From: DATAWZ01 sp036266975
Lineage (GTDB): Bacteria > Actinomycetota > Thermoleophilia > Solirubrobacterales > Solirubrobacteraceae
Length of the DNA: 34,094 nucleotides
Assembly (NCBI GenBank): GCA_036266975.1
Contig: DATAWZ010000122.1
Span: 1-34,094, forward strand
Direction: 5' to 3'
Positions 17,058 through 25,685 of the stretch are shown here, one piece after another (within the stretch, counting starts at the first letter, position 1; each line of letters starts with the position of its first letter). The notes under the pieces are model-generated. The model saw only the letters and a list, made by a program, of their open reading frames with translations, had not been told where the DNA came from and did not search any database. Made by a program: the position numbers and the translations under genes.

Positions 17058-19412
17058 GTGGAGAGCGCAACCGCAACGCAGCCCTGGGTCGGGCGTTCGG
17101 TGCTTCGCGTCGAAGACGAGGCGCTGCTACGCGGGCGTGGGCGCTTCCTGGACGACCTCGATCCCGTCCCCGGGGCCCATCAGGCGGCCATCCTGCGCTC
17201 GACTCATGCCCACGCGCGCGTCCGCCGGCTCGACGTCGAGGCGGCGCGGCACCACCCCGGGGTCACCGGCGTGCTCACCGGCGCCGAGGTGCAGGCCGCA
17301 TCGCGTCCCTTCCCCGCGGCGTGCGACTCACCGATTCCCTACTACGCCGCCGCCGCCGAGGTGACCCGCTTCGTCGGCGAGCCGCTCGCGGTCGTCGTCG
17401 CGACCGACCGATACCTCGCCGAGGACGCGCTCGAGCTGATCGAGGTCGACTATGAGCCGCTCGATCCCGTGCTCGACCCCCACGTCGCGACGCTCGTCAC
17501 CGAACGCGACTTCGTCTACGGCGAGCCCGACGGCGCGTTCGCGGCGGCCGCCGTCACCGTCTCCGGGCACTTTCGCTTCCCGGCCTGGACCGGGCTGCCG
17601 ATGGAGTGCTACGCGGTCGTCGCCGACTGGGCGTCCGGCGAGGACCGCCTGACCGCGTGGTCGAACTTCCAGGGCCCGTTCACCCTGCACAGCGTCGCCG
17701 CCGCCGCCCTGCAGCTGCCGGGCTCGCGGCTACGGCTCATCACTCCGCCACACAGCGGCGGCAGCTTCGGGATCAAGTCGGGCGTGTTCGTCTACGTGGT
17801 GCTGCTCGGGCTCGCCTCGCGCAAACTCCGAGTGCCGGTGCGCTGGACCGAGGATCGGCTCGAGCACCTTGCCGCCTCGCAGGCGGCGACGATCCGCACC
17901 ACGGACATCGCCGGCGCGTTCGCCGCCGACGGCGAGCTCCTGGGGGTACGGATCGACGCCATCGACGACGTCGGCGCGTACGTGCGTGCTCCCGAGCCGG
18001 CGACGATGTTCCGCATGCACAGCGCCCTCGCAGGCGCCTACCGCGTGCGCAACCTCGCGCTGCGCGCGCGTGTCGTGCTCACCAACCGCTGCCCGTCGGG
18101 CCTGAACCGCGGCTTCGGCGGCCCGCAGCACTACCTGCCACTCGAGGGCCTGATGGCACTCGCCGCGCGCCGCCTTCAGATCGATCCGCTCGAGCTCGCG
18201 CGGCGCAACCTGGTCCGCGAGCTCCCCTATCGCACCCCCTCCGGCGGGCTGTACTGCACCGGCGACTTCGCGGCCTGCCTGGACGACGCCGAGCGGCTCG
18301 TTCGCTACCAGGACCGACTGCGCGAGCGCGACCGCGCCCATGCGCAGGGACGCCTGGTCGGCGTCGGCCTGGCGTGCGTGGTGGAGCCATCGATTTCGAA
18401 CATGGGCTACGTCACGCTCGTTGAGGACGAGGAGACCCGCGCCCGCTCGTTGCCGAAGTCGGGCAACGCCGAGGGCGCGACGCTGACGATCAACCCGCTC
18501 GGCGGGATCAGCGTGCAGGTCTCCACCACCCCGCAGGGACAGGGCCACGCGACCGTCGTGGCGCAGGTCGTGGCCGACGTCTTCGGGGTCACCCCGGGCG
18601 ACGTCACCGTGGTCACGGAGACCGACACCGCCCAGAGCGCGTGGACGATCGCCTCGGGCAACTACTCCTCGCGCTTCTCGGGCGCCGGCGTGGGCGCGGT
18701 GATCGGGGCGGCCGGCGCGGTCGCCGAGAAGCTGCGCGCGATCGCCGGCGCCCAGCTCGACGCCGACCCCGCGGAGGTCGAGCTTCGCGACGGCCAGGCC
18801 CGCCTGCGGAGCGACCCCGACGCGGCGATCTCGCTGCGCCGGCTGGCCGGCATGGCCCATTGGAATCCGGACGGGCTTCCGACGGGGATGGATCCCGGTC
18901 TGGCCGCCACCGTCTACTACTCGGCGCCCGAGGTGACGCCGGCCCGTGACAACGATATCTCGGCCTCGAGTGAGAACGGCTTCGTCGTCGACATCGCCGT
19001 CGTGGAGGTCGACCGCGAGACCGGCCGCGTGAGCGTCCTCGACTACGTCTCGGTGCACGACGCCGGCCGCCTGCTGAACCCGCTGCTCGCCGAGGGTCAG
19101 GTGCTCGGCGGCTTCGCCCACGGATTCGGCTCGGCGATGCAGGAGCGCACGGCCTACGGGCCCGGCGGCGAGCTGCTGACGGCGACGCTCAAGGATTACC
19201 TGTGCCCAACCGCAGCCGACATCCCCGACGTGCGCACCGCCCATCGCGAAACCCCCTCGCCGCTGACCCCGCTCGGCGCGAGGGGCTTGGGCGAGGGGAC
19301 GACGATGAGCGCGCCCGCCGCATTGCACAACGCCGTGCTCGACGCGCTCGGACGCGACGCGCCGGTTCCGCTCCCGCTGACGCCGGCGAATGTCTGGGAG
19401 CTGCTGCGGTGA
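17058..19412 (+). CDS. Molybdenum hydroxylase large subunit (xanthine/CO dehydrogenase family)
   Basis: A 784-residue molybdopterin subunit. Residues 10-125 form the a/b hammerhead (VGRSVLRVEDEALLRGRGRF); then the Mo-cofactor domains: GGSFGIKSG near 235, LNRGFGGPQ at 349-357, TPQGQGHAT near 493, and the catalytic glutamate E746 in GARGLGEGTTM. The RGFGGPQ motif is of the xanthine dehydrogenase / hydroxybenzoyl-CoA reductase kind; it has neither the AYRCSFR motif of true form I CO dehydrogenase nor AYRGAGR of form II. It therefore probably hydroxylates or reduces an organic ring or acyl-CoA rather than CO. The GTG at 17058 is chosen because conserved sequence starts soon after; the frame is open upstream to 16971. 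It overlaps the FAD subunit gene by GTGA. Confidence 0.9.
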   Translation: MESATATQPWVGRSVLRVEDEALLRGRGRFLDDLDPVPGAHQAAILRSTHAHARVRRLDVEAARHHPGVTGVLTGAEVQAASRPFPAACDSPIPYYAAAAEVTRFVGEPLAVVVATDRYLAEDALELIEVDYEPLDPVLDPHVATLVTERDFVYGEPDGAFAAAAVTVSGHFRFPAWTGLPMECYAVVADWASGEDRLTAWSNFQGPFTLHSVAAAALQLPGSRLRLITPPHSGGSFGIKSGVFVYVVLLGLASRKLRVPVRWTEDRLEHLAASQAATIRTTDIAGAFAADGELLGVRIDAIDDVGAYVRAPEPATMFRMHSALAGAYRVRNLALRARVVLTNRCPSGLNRGFGGPQHYLPLEGLMALAARRLQIDPLELARRNLVRELPYRTPSGGLYCTGDFAACLDDAERLVRYQDRLRERDRAHAQGRLVGVGLACVVEPSISNMGYVTLVEDEETRARSLPKSGNAEGATLTINPLGGISVQVSTTPQGQGHATVVAQVVADVFGVTPGDVTVVTETDTAQSAWTIASGNYSSRFSGAGVGAVIGAAGAVAEKLRAIAGAQLDADPAEVELRDGQARLRSDPDAAISLRRLAGMAHWNPDGLPTGMDPGLAATVYYSAPEVTPARDNDISASSENGFVVDIAVVEVDRETGRVSVLDYVSVHDAGRLLNPLLAEGQVLGGFAHGFGSAMQERTAYGPGGELLTATLKDYLCPTAADIPDVRTAHRETPSPLTPLGARGLGEGTTMSAPAALHNAVLDALGRDAPVPLPLTPANVWELLR

Positions 19413-20266
19413 AGCCGGCGCCGTTCGCCTACGAGCGGGCCGAGAGCGTCGAGCACGTACTCGGGCTGCTCGGCGAGCACGGCGATCAGGCGAGCGTGCT
19501 CGCCGGCGGGCAGAGCCTGGTGCCGATGATGAACATGCGCCAGGTCCGCCCGGCGCTCGTGGTCGACATCACGCGGATCGGCGGCCTGGGCGCCATCGAG
19601 CCCGACGACGGCGAGCTGCGCGTCGGCGCGCTCGTGACCCAGTTCGCTCTCGAGCGCCACGACGGCTTGGAGCCCGCGGTCGCCGAGTGCCTGCCCTACA
19701 CCGGGCACTACGTCACGCGTCACCGGGGAACGGTGGGCGGGTCGGTCGCCCACGGCGAACCGAGAGCCGAGCTTCCCCTCCTGCTGCTCACCCTGGGCGG
19801 CTCCGCACGGGTGAGGTCCGTGCGCGGTGCCCGGGACGTGCCGGCCGAGGAGCTCTACGTGGGGGCGTACCAGACGTCGCTCGCCGCCGATGAGCTGCTC
19901 GTCCACACATCCTGGCCGGTCGCGGTCCCCGGAGAGGGCCGTGCCTTCGCCGAGCTCGCCCAGCGGCACGGCGACTACACGCTCGCCTGCGCGGCGTGCC
20001 ACCTGCGCATCGCCGACGGACGGATTCTCGCCGCCCGCGTCGGCGTCGGCGCCACCGCCGATCGACCCCTGCTCGTGCCCGAGGCGGCGCGCGAGCTCGA
20101 GGGCTCCTCGGTGGGGGAAGCGGCCGCCCGGGCGGCCGGCGCGGCGGCCGAGGCCGCGATCGAGGGCTACGACGACCTGCACGCGAGCGCCGCCTACCGG
20201 CGCCGGCTCGCGGGCGTGCTGGTGGCGCGCGCGGCGCGTCAGGCGATGGAGCGGGCCCGTGGCTGA
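19409..20266 (+). CDS. Molybdenum hydroxylase FAD-binding (medium) subunit
   Basis: A 285-residue CoxM/XdhB-like subunit. FAD-binding motifs are AGGQSLVPMMNMR (about 32-44) and the second flavin loop GTVGGSVAHGEPRAE (about 110-124). The C-terminal CO-dehydrogenase-flavoprotein domain is present to the end. It passes electrons from the FeS subunit to an acceptor such as NAD or quinone. The GTG at 19409 overlaps the large-subunit stop by 4 bp, and its own end overlaps the FeS gene by 8 bp, so stoichiometric coupled synthesis is likely. Confidence 0.93.
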   Translation: MKPAPFAYERAESVEHVLGLLGEHGDQASVLAGGQSLVPMMNMRQVRPALVVDITRIGGLGAIEPDDGELRVGALVTQFALERHDGLEPAVAECLPYTGHYVTRHRGTVGGSVAHGEPRAELPLLLLTLGGSARVRSVRGARDVPAEELYVGAYQTSLAADELLVHTSWPVAVPGEGRAFAELAQRHGDYTLACAACHLRIADGRILAARVGVGATADRPLLVPEAARELEGSSVGEAAARAAGAAAEAAIEGYDDLHASAAYRRRLAGVLVARAARQAMERARG

Positions 20267-20729
20267 GGACCCGGTCGCGATCGAGGTCACCGTCAACGGC
20301 GCGGCGCGGCGCGACTGGGTCACGCCGCGGTTGCTGCTCAGCGACTTCCTGCGCCACCGGCTCGGCCTCACCGGCACTCACGTCGGCTGCGAGCACGGCG
20401 TCTGCGGCGCGTGCACGGTGCGCGTCGGCGGCCGGCCGGCGCGGGCCTGCTTGATGTTCGCAGTGCAGGCCGATGGCGAGGAGGTGCAGACCGTCGAGGG
20501 GCTCGCCGGCGAGCACGGATTGACCGCACTGCAACGGGCGCTGCACGAGGCGCACGGGCTGCAGTGCGGCTTTTGCACACCCGGCATCCTCATCGCGGCC
20601 GGCGACCTGCTCGAGCGTCGGCCGAACGCCTCACGCGCGGAGATCGAGGCGATGCTGTCCGGACAGATCTGCCGCTGTACGGGCTACAAGGCGATCGTCG
20701 ACGCGATCGAGCGCGTCGCGGGCGCATGA
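20259..20729 (+). CDS. Molybdenum hydroxylase [2Fe-2S] (small) subunit
   Basis: A 156-residue two-cluster FeS subunit. The plant-ferredoxin-type cluster uses C44, C49, C52 and C64 (GCEHGVCGACTV). The second, all-helical domain has C103, C106, C138 and C140 (QCGFCTPG and ICRCTGY). All eight cysteines are present, so it should be functional. It relays electrons between the Mo and FAD subunits. GTG start; overlaps its upstream neighbour by 8 bp and the ligase by ATGA. The gene order large-FAD-FeS differs from the medium-small-large order of CO dehydrogenase operons. Confidence 0.96.
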   Translation: MAEDPVAIEVTVNGAARRDWVTPRLLLSDFLRHRLGLTGTHVGCEHGVCGACTVRVGGRPARACLMFAVQADGEEVQTVEGLAGEHGLTALQRALHEAHGLQCGFCTPGILIAAGDLLERRPNASRAEIEAMLSGQICRCTGYKAIVDAIERVAGA

Positions 20730-22216
20730 ACCTCGGGCTCACCCTGCTCGCCGCCGCCGAGCGCCACGGCGAGGGCGAGGCACTCGTCGACGGAGAGACG
20801 CGGATCTCCTATGCGGCGCTGCACGAACGCGCCGCGCGGCTCGCCGGCGGGCTCTCCGAGCGCGGGCTGGAGCGCGGGGGCCGACTGGCTGTCCTGCTTC
20901 GCAACCACCACCGGACCGTCGAGCTGTACTGGGCCACGCAGTGGCTGGGCGCGCGGTTCGTGCCGCTGAACTTCCGCCTGAGCCCCGACGAGGTGCGCTA
21001 CTGCGTCACCGACGCGCAGGCGAGCGTCGTCCTCTTCGAGGACGCCTCGGCGCGGGCCGCGCAAGCGTGTGCGGACGACGTGCGGGGGCTCGTCGACGTC
21101 GGCGAGGAATTCGACCGGCTGCTCGAGTCCGACCCGGTCACCGGCGCGCTCGACCTCGACGAGGACGAGGCGTCCCTGATGCTCTATACGTCGGGCACCA
21201 CGGGCAGGCCCAAGGGCGTGCCGCGCTCACACCGCGCCGATCGCGCCGGCGGGCTCAGCCAGGCGATCCATCACGGGTACTCGCTCGGCGATCGTGCGCT
21301 CGGCGTCATGCCGCTGTATCACACGATGGGTGCTCATACGATGATCGCGATGGCGCTGATCGACGGATGCTTCGTGGCCATGCCCGAGTGGGACGCGGGA
21401 GCCGCGCTCGAGCTGATCGCCGCTGAGCGGATCAGCTCGCTCTATCTCGCGCCGACGCTGTTCCGCGGCCTGCTCGACGCGGGCGCCGACCAGGCCGACC
21501 TCTCCAGCGTGGAGTGCCTGGGCTACGCCGGCTCGCCCATGGCGCCCGAGCTCGTGCGCCGTTGCGCGGAGGCCTTTGCGCCGCGAGTGTTCTTCAACCA
21601 CTACGGCTCGACCGAGCACTACACCTGGTCGATCGACCGCAACCAGCGCGCCAAACCCGGGTGCGCGGGCCGCCCGGCCATCAACACGCGCCTGCGGCTC
21701 GTCGAGCCCGTCGCCGACGCGGCTCCCGACGCCCTCGTTGAGCCCGGCCAGGAGGGTCAGCTCATCTCGGCCCTCGGGTCGGACGAGGCCTTCCGGGGCT
21801 ACTGGAATCGGCCCGACGCCGACGAGGGGGCGATCCGCGACGGCTGGTACTACCCCGGCGACCTCGCGCGTCTGGACGAGGACGGCGATCTATGGGTCGT
21901 CGGGCGGATGGACGACATGATCATTTCGGGCGGAGAGAACATCCAGCCCACCGAGGTCGAGGATGTGCTCGGCGAGCATCCAGCGGTGCAGGAGGTCGCG
22001 GTGATCGGCGTGCGGGACGAACGCTGGGGTCAGCGCGTGGTTGCCTTCGTCGTCGGCGAGCAGGCGACCGAGCGGGAGCTCGACGATCACTGCCGCGGCT
22101 CAGACCGGCTGGCGGCGTTCAAGCGCCCACGCGAGTACCACTTCGTCAGCGAACTACCGAGGAGCTCGTCCGGCAAGCTGCTGCGACGGGCGCTCAGAGA
22201 GGAGATCGAGTCTTGA
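20726..22216 (+). CDS. AMP-forming acyl-CoA ligase
   Basis: A 496-residue ANL-superfamily enzyme. The P-loop-like A3 motif YTSGTTGRPKG is at 154-164, A5 as NHYGSTEHY, A7 as GWYYPGDLA, and the A10 lysine is K484 (SSSGKLLRRALR). The N-terminal pattern (DGETRISYAALHERAARLA) is usual. It activates a carboxylic acid to its CoA thioester with ATP. Placement between the molybdenum hydroxylase and an enoyl-CoA hydratase suggests the operon's substrates are CoA esters, as in aromatic or alicyclic acid breakdown. The acid is not identifiable from motifs. It overlaps both neighbours by 4 bp. Confidence 0.93.
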   Translation: MNLGLTLLAAAERHGEGEALVDGETRISYAALHERAARLAGGLSERGLERGGRLAVLLRNHHRTVELYWATQWLGARFVPLNFRLSPDEVRYCVTDAQASVVLFEDASARAAQACADDVRGLVDVGEEFDRLLESDPVTGALDLDEDEASLMLYTSGTTGRPKGVPRSHRADRAGGLSQAIHHGYSLGDRALGVMPLYHTMGAHTMIAMALIDGCFVAMPEWDAGAALELIAAERISSLYLAPTLFRGLLDAGADQADLSSVECLGYAGSPMAPELVRRCAEAFAPRVFFNHYGSTEHYTWSIDRNQRAKPGCAGRPAINTRLRLVEPVADAAPDALVEPGQEGQLISALGSDEAFRGYWNRPDADEGAIRDGWYYPGDLARLDEDGDLWVVGRMDDMIISGGENIQPTEVEDVLGEHPAVQEVAVIGVRDERWGQRVVAFVVGEQATERELDDHCRGSDRLAAFKRPREYHFVSELPRSSSGKLLRRALREEIES

Positions 22217-22992
22217 GCGACGAGAGCATCGTGCGCGTCGAGCGCGACACCGACCGCAGGGTGGCGACCATCACGCTCGACAATCCCGACAAGCACAACC
22301 GAGTGCCGATGGCCGCCCGGGCCGAGCTCGCCGAGGTGTTCGGCTCGCTCTCGGCCGACGAGCAGATCCGAGTCATCGTGATCACCGGCGCCGGCGAGCG
22401 AGCGTTCAGCGCGGGCGGCGACGTGATGGGCTTTCTGCGCACCGACCCCGCCACCCTCTCGCGCTTGGCGTGGAACGTGGCCGCCCCGGAGCGTTGCCGC
22501 AAGCCGGTGATCGCCAAGCTACGAGGCTACGTGCTGGGCGTCGGACTCGAGCTCGCGCTCGCGAGTGACTTCCGCATCGCGGCCGATAACGCCGAGATGG
22601 GGCTGCCGGAGATCCGCCTCGGGATGATCCCCGGCAGCGGCGGCACCCAGCGCATGGCGCGGATGATCGGCATGGGCCGCGCCAAGAACCTGATCATGCG
22701 CGGACAGCGCATCGATGCCCAGACCGCGCTCGACTACGGCCTGGTCAGCGAGGTGCACCCCGCCGACGCGCTCGACGGCGCCGTCGACGCCGTCATCGAC
22801 GAGTTGCTCGCGCTCTCGCCACTGGCGCTGTCGATGGCCAAGCGGGTGCTCGACCACGCCTACGACGGGCCACTGGGCATCGGGCTCGAGCTCGAGGGCA
22901 TGGCCTACGGGCTGCTGCGCAGCAGCCACGACTTCGACGAGGGCGTCCGCGCGTTCGTCGAGAAGCGACCGGCCAAGTTCGAGGGACGCTGA
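22213..22992 (+). CDS. Enoyl-CoA hydratase/isomerase (crotonase family)
   Basis: A 259-residue crotonase. The oxyanion-hole region AFSAGGDVMGF is at 65-75. Both hydratase glutamates are kept: E113 (GLELAL) and E133 (LPEIRLGMIPGSGGTQ), so true hydratase activity is likely. The start is TTG at 22213, overlapping the ligase stop (TTGA). It is the last gene of the 15357-22992 operon, ending 17 bp from the convergent membrane-protein gene. It probably hydrates the unsaturated CoA ester made by the preceding enzymes. Confidence 0.93.
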   Translation: MSDESIVRVERDTDRRVATITLDNPDKHNRVPMAARAELAEVFGSLSADEQIRVIVITGAGERAFSAGGDVMGFLRTDPATLSRLAWNVAAPERCRKPVIAKLRGYVLGVGLELALASDFRIAADNAEMGLPEIRLGMIPGSGGTQRMARMIGMGRAKNLIMRGQRIDAQTALDYGLVSEVHPADALDGAVDAVIDELLALSPLALSMAKRVLDHAYDGPLGIGLELEGMAYGLLRSSHDFDEGVRAFVEKRPAKFEGR

Positions 22993-23009
22993 GGCCCGTC
23001 TCTCGACCC

Positions 23010-23711
23010 TCAGGCGGCGGGCGCGGGTTCAGGCTCGCTGGCGATCGCGCGCAGCATCGACCAGCTCGTCACGAGCACCCATATCCCGAACGCGCCGAGC
23101 ACCGCCCACAGCGTGAGAATTCCGCGCCAGGAGAACGCGCCCTGGGTCGCCCACAGCGTCGGCCCGCCGAGCGCGAACAGCGCCGCGGTGAGCAACGAGA
23201 CGTAGCCCACCCAGCGCGGATGCAGGGGCCGCTCGCCCTTGTCGCGCATGACGGCCAGGCCGATCACGAAGTACTCGAGCGAGAACGGCGTGAACGGCCA
23301 CAGCAGGCTCGTCCAGGCGAGGTCGTTCAGGGTACGGATCGTGTCGGGCGCCATGTCCGGCCGGAAGGCGATCGTCGCCATCACGCACTCGAAGATCAAG
23401 AAGACGACCAAGCCCACGATCCCCATGATCAGCTGGATGTCGGCGAGCAGCGAGAGCTGGGGGCTGTGCTCGCGGATCTGGCGGCTGATGAGCACGATGA
23501 ACGGGCCGAGCAGCGGCAGGCCGAGCAGGCACACGGTCATCCCGATGCGCAGCCGCTTGTAGTGGCCCGCGTAGAAGGCGGCGACGTGCGCCGCGCTGTC
23601 GTGCCCGGACACCGGCGGCACGAGCCCGGCGATGAACCACAGGCCGACGACGAACAGGACCAGGAACACCGGCCCGCACCAGGCGCACATCACCTGCAAA
23701 CGACGATCCAC
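23010..23711 (-). CDS. Membrane protein, six predicted helices, unknown
   Basis: A 233-residue integral membrane protein. Hydrophobic segments lie at about 13-32, 57-76, 93-115, 134-154, 168-187 and 197-217, with a short charged C-terminus. The loop after helix 1 has GHDSAAHVAAFYAGHYKRLR. No transporter signature is recognised. It is divergent from the acyl-CoA dehydrogenase across 131 bp and convergent with the crotonase, so it may share a bidirectional promoter with the former. Co-location with CoA-ester catabolism is the only clue to function. No convincing promoter is visible in that intergenic gap. Confidence 0.85.
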   Translation of the reverse strand: MDRRLQVMCAWCGPVFLVLFVVGLWFIAGLVPPVSGHDSAAHVAAFYAGHYKRLRIGMTVCLLGLPLLGPFIVLISRQIREHSPQLSLLADIQLIMGIVGLVVFLIFECVMATIAFRPDMAPDTIRTLNDLAWTSLLWPFTPFSLEYFVIGLAVMRDKGERPLHPRWVGYVSLLTAALFALGGPTLWATQGAFSWRGILTLWAVLGAFGIWVLVTSWSMLRAIASEPEPAPAA

Positions 23712-23842
23712 GCTCTCTCTCCTCTCGACGCCTTCGTCGACGTGATCGTAATCGTCAGGGCGGCGGCGCCGCCGCCGCGCCCCGCCTCACCGACCGCGAT
23801 CATGGCCTCGCCCCCCCAAATAGCGTCGTCAGGAGCCCAGTG

Positions 23843-25006
23843 ATGGTCAGCACCGAGAAGCCGCGCGTCGATCCCGAGGACCTGCGCGAGATCGTCAAGA
23901 CCGTGCGCGAGTTCGTCCGCGAGCGCGTCGTCCCGCGCGAGCTCGAAATCGAGCAGACCGACCGCGTCCCCGACGATCTGCGCCAGGCCGCCGTGGAGAT
24001 GGGCCTGTTCGGCTACACGCTGCCGACCGAGTTCGGCGGGCTGGGCTTCTCGCTCTCGGACGACGTCCAGGTCGCCTTCGAGCTGGGCTGGACCACCCCC
24101 GCGTTCCGCTCGATGTTCGGCACCAACAACGGCATCGCCGGCCAGGTGCTCGTGAACTTCGGCACGCGCGCCCAGCAGGAGCGCTACCTGCCGCGCCTGA
24201 CCTCGGGCGAGGTCGCGTGCTTCTGCCTGACCGAGCCCGAGGCCGGCTCGGACCCGAGCGGCCTGCGCACGAAGGCCGTGCGCGACGGCGAGGAATACGT
24301 CCTGAATGGATCCAAGCGCTACATCACCAACGCAGCCTTCTCGGACCTGTTCGTCGTGTTCGCCCGCACCGGGCCGCAGTCCGAGGGCGGGCGCAACATC
24401 TCGGTGTTCCTGGTCGAGAAGGACACGCCGGGGCTGACGGTGGCCGAGCACGACGCCAAGATGGGCCAGCGCGGCGCCTGGACCTCCGACGTCTACCTCG
24501 ACGACGCGCGCGTGCCCGCGAGCGCCCTGGTCGGCGAGCAGGAGGGTAAGGGCTTCGCCGCCGCGATGCGATCGCTCGCTCGCGGTCGGGTGCACATCGC
24601 GGCGGTGTGCGTCGGGGTCGCGTCGCGGATCCTGGACGAGTCGGTGCGCTACGCGGCCGAGAACCGCCAGGGCGGTCAGCCGATCGCCAACTTCCAGCTC
24701 GTGCAGGGGATGCTCGCCGAGATGCAGACCGACGTGTTCGCCGCCCGCGCGACGGTCGTCGAGGCCGCACGTCTGTATGACTCCGGCGAGGACACCCGCA
24801 TGGCCCCCTCGGCGGCCAAGCTGTTCGCCTCGGAGATGGTCGATCGCGTCGCCGACCGGGGCGTGCAGGTGCACGGCGGCGCCGGCTACATGCAGGAGGT
24901 CCCGGTCGAGCGCTTCTACCGTGACTCGCGCCTGTTCCGCCTCTACGAGGGCACGAGCGAGATCCAGAAGCTCATCATCGCGCGCCAGCTGCTGTCGGAG
25001 CTGTGA
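23843..25006 (+). CDS. Acyl-CoA dehydrogenase
   Basis: A 387-residue FAD-dependent acyl-CoA dehydrogenase of normal length. The substrate and FAD signature CFCLTEPEAGSDPSG lies near 129-143. The C-terminal helical domain has QVHGGAGYMQEVPVERFYRD. The catalytic glutamate is E369 in LYEGTSEIQ, the medium/short-chain position. AGGAG lies 7 nt before the ATG at 23843; a GTG directly upstream is in frame but less well placed. It makes the 2,3-enoyl-CoA that crotonases use. A palindromic operator and a TetR gene follow directly, so co-regulation is possible. Confidence 0.95.
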   Translation: MVSTEKPRVDPEDLREIVKTVREFVRERVVPRELEIEQTDRVPDDLRQAAVEMGLFGYTLPTEFGGLGFSLSDDVQVAFELGWTTPAFRSMFGTNNGIAGQVLVNFGTRAQQERYLPRLTSGEVACFCLTEPEAGSDPSGLRTKAVRDGEEYVLNGSKRYITNAAFSDLFVVFARTGPQSEGGRNISVFLVEKDTPGLTVAEHDAKMGQRGAWTSDVYLDDARVPASALVGEQEGKGFAAAMRSLARGRVHIAAVCVGVASRILDESVRYAAENRQGGQPIANFQLVQGMLAEMQTDVFAARATVVEAARLYDSGEDTRMAPSAAKLFASEMVDRVADRGVQVHGGAGYMQEVPVERFYRDSRLFRLYEGTSEIQKLIIARQLLSEL

Positions 25007-25011
25007 GGGCC

Positions 25012-25036
25012 CACTTCGGACACTGTGTCCGAAGTG
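25012..25036. promoter_or_regulatory. Palindromic operator upstream of tetR
   Basis: Perfect 12-nt arms, CACTTCGGACAC and its reverse complement GTGTCCGAAGTG, flank a single central T. The site lies between the acyl-CoA dehydrogenase stop and the TetR start, just before a TAGGGT -10-like box at 25038-25043, which sits 6 nt before the GTG. This layout suits TetR autorepression of a leaderless gene. The one-base loop and the lack of a T-tract argue against an intrinsic terminator. Confidence 0.75.
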
Positions 25037-25049
25037 CTAGGGTCGGGCC

Positions 25050-25667
25050 GTGCCCGTGTCGCAGACGGCGCGCGGCCAGCAGGGCCGCGCCTACACGCAG
25101 GAGGAGCTCGAGAACGCGCTGCGCGACGCGCTCGCCGCGCTCACGGCCGACGGGACGACGCTGCGCGAGCTCACGGTGAACCGCATCGTCGCGCAGGCCG
25201 GGGTCGCTCGATCGACCTTCTACCTGTACTTCGCCGACAAGGCGGCGATGATCAGCGCGCTCGGAGCCCGCAGCCTCGAGCACCTGTACGTCGGCGCGCG
25301 ATCGTGGATCCGACTCGGCGGCGAGGCCACCCGTGCCGACATCGCGGCCGGCATGCGCCAGATCCTCGACGCCTACCGGCAGGACGAGCCGGTCATGCGC
25401 CTGGTGGCCGAGGCCTCGGCCTACGAACGCTCGGTGCACGAGGACTACGTCCGCCGGGTCGACGCCTACGCGCGGGCGCTCGAGCGCATGATCCGCAAGG
25501 GGATCAAGGCGGGCCGGATGCGCGCCGTCGATCCGGCGCCGACGGCGACCGCGCTGGCCTGGATGACCGAGGGCACCGTCCGCCGGGCGCCGGCCCGACT
25601 CGACGCCGTCGCCGACGCGCTGGCCGATGTCGTCTGGCAGACGCTGTTCGCCGGTGTCAACCCGTGA
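25050..25667 (+). CDS. TetR-family transcriptional regulator
   Basis: A 205-residue TetR regulator. The helix-turn-helix is at about 41-67 (LTVNRIVAQAGVARSTFYLYFADK). The ligand domain includes MRQILDAYRQDEPVMRLVAEASAYER, of the kind seen in EthR-like regulators. The GTG start lies 6 nt after a TAGGGT box, so it is probably leaderless. It likely binds the 25012-25036 palindrome and regulates itself, and perhaps nearby fatty-acid genes. Its last 11 bp overlap the 3' end of the IS110 transposase on the other strand, so the insertion lies at or within a few bases of the gene's end. The C-terminus (FAGVNP) looks plausible but could have been altered. Confidence 0.92.
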   Translation: MPVSQTARGQQGRAYTQEELENALRDALAALTADGTTLRELTVNRIVAQAGVARSTFYLYFADKAAMISALGARSLEHLYVGARSWIRLGGEATRADIAAGMRQILDAYRQDEPVMRLVAEASAYERSVHEDYVRRVDAYARALERMIRKGIKAGRMRAVDPAPTATALAWMTEGTVRRAPARLDAVADALADVVWQTLFAGVNP

Positions 25668-25685
25668 GACGTCCTGTGTCAACCC
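25654..25685 (+). repeat. Direct repeat GTGTCAACCC at the IS left border
   Basis: GTGTCAACCC occurs at 25654-25663 and again at 25676-25685. The pair spans the end of the TetR gene and the transposase C-terminal codons. It may mark the insertion site or the element's right end (the IS lies on the minus strand), but no copy is seen at the other border, so this is tentative. Confidence 0.45.

Noticed and set aside
19238..19300. Hairpin-like sequence with two GCGAGGGG-type runs in the Mo large-subunit gene
   Set aside because: It lies in the conserved coding segment around the catalytic glutamate, so codon content explains it.
16971..20729. Aerobic CO dehydrogenase (coxL-M-S)
   Set aside because: The large subunit lacks AYRCSFR (form I) and AYRGAGR (form II) and the subunit order differs; better described as a general molybdenum hydroxylase.
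25012..25036. Intrinsic terminator after the acyl-CoA dehydrogenase
   Set aside because: A one-base loop and no T-tract; position next to a -10-like box fits an operator better.
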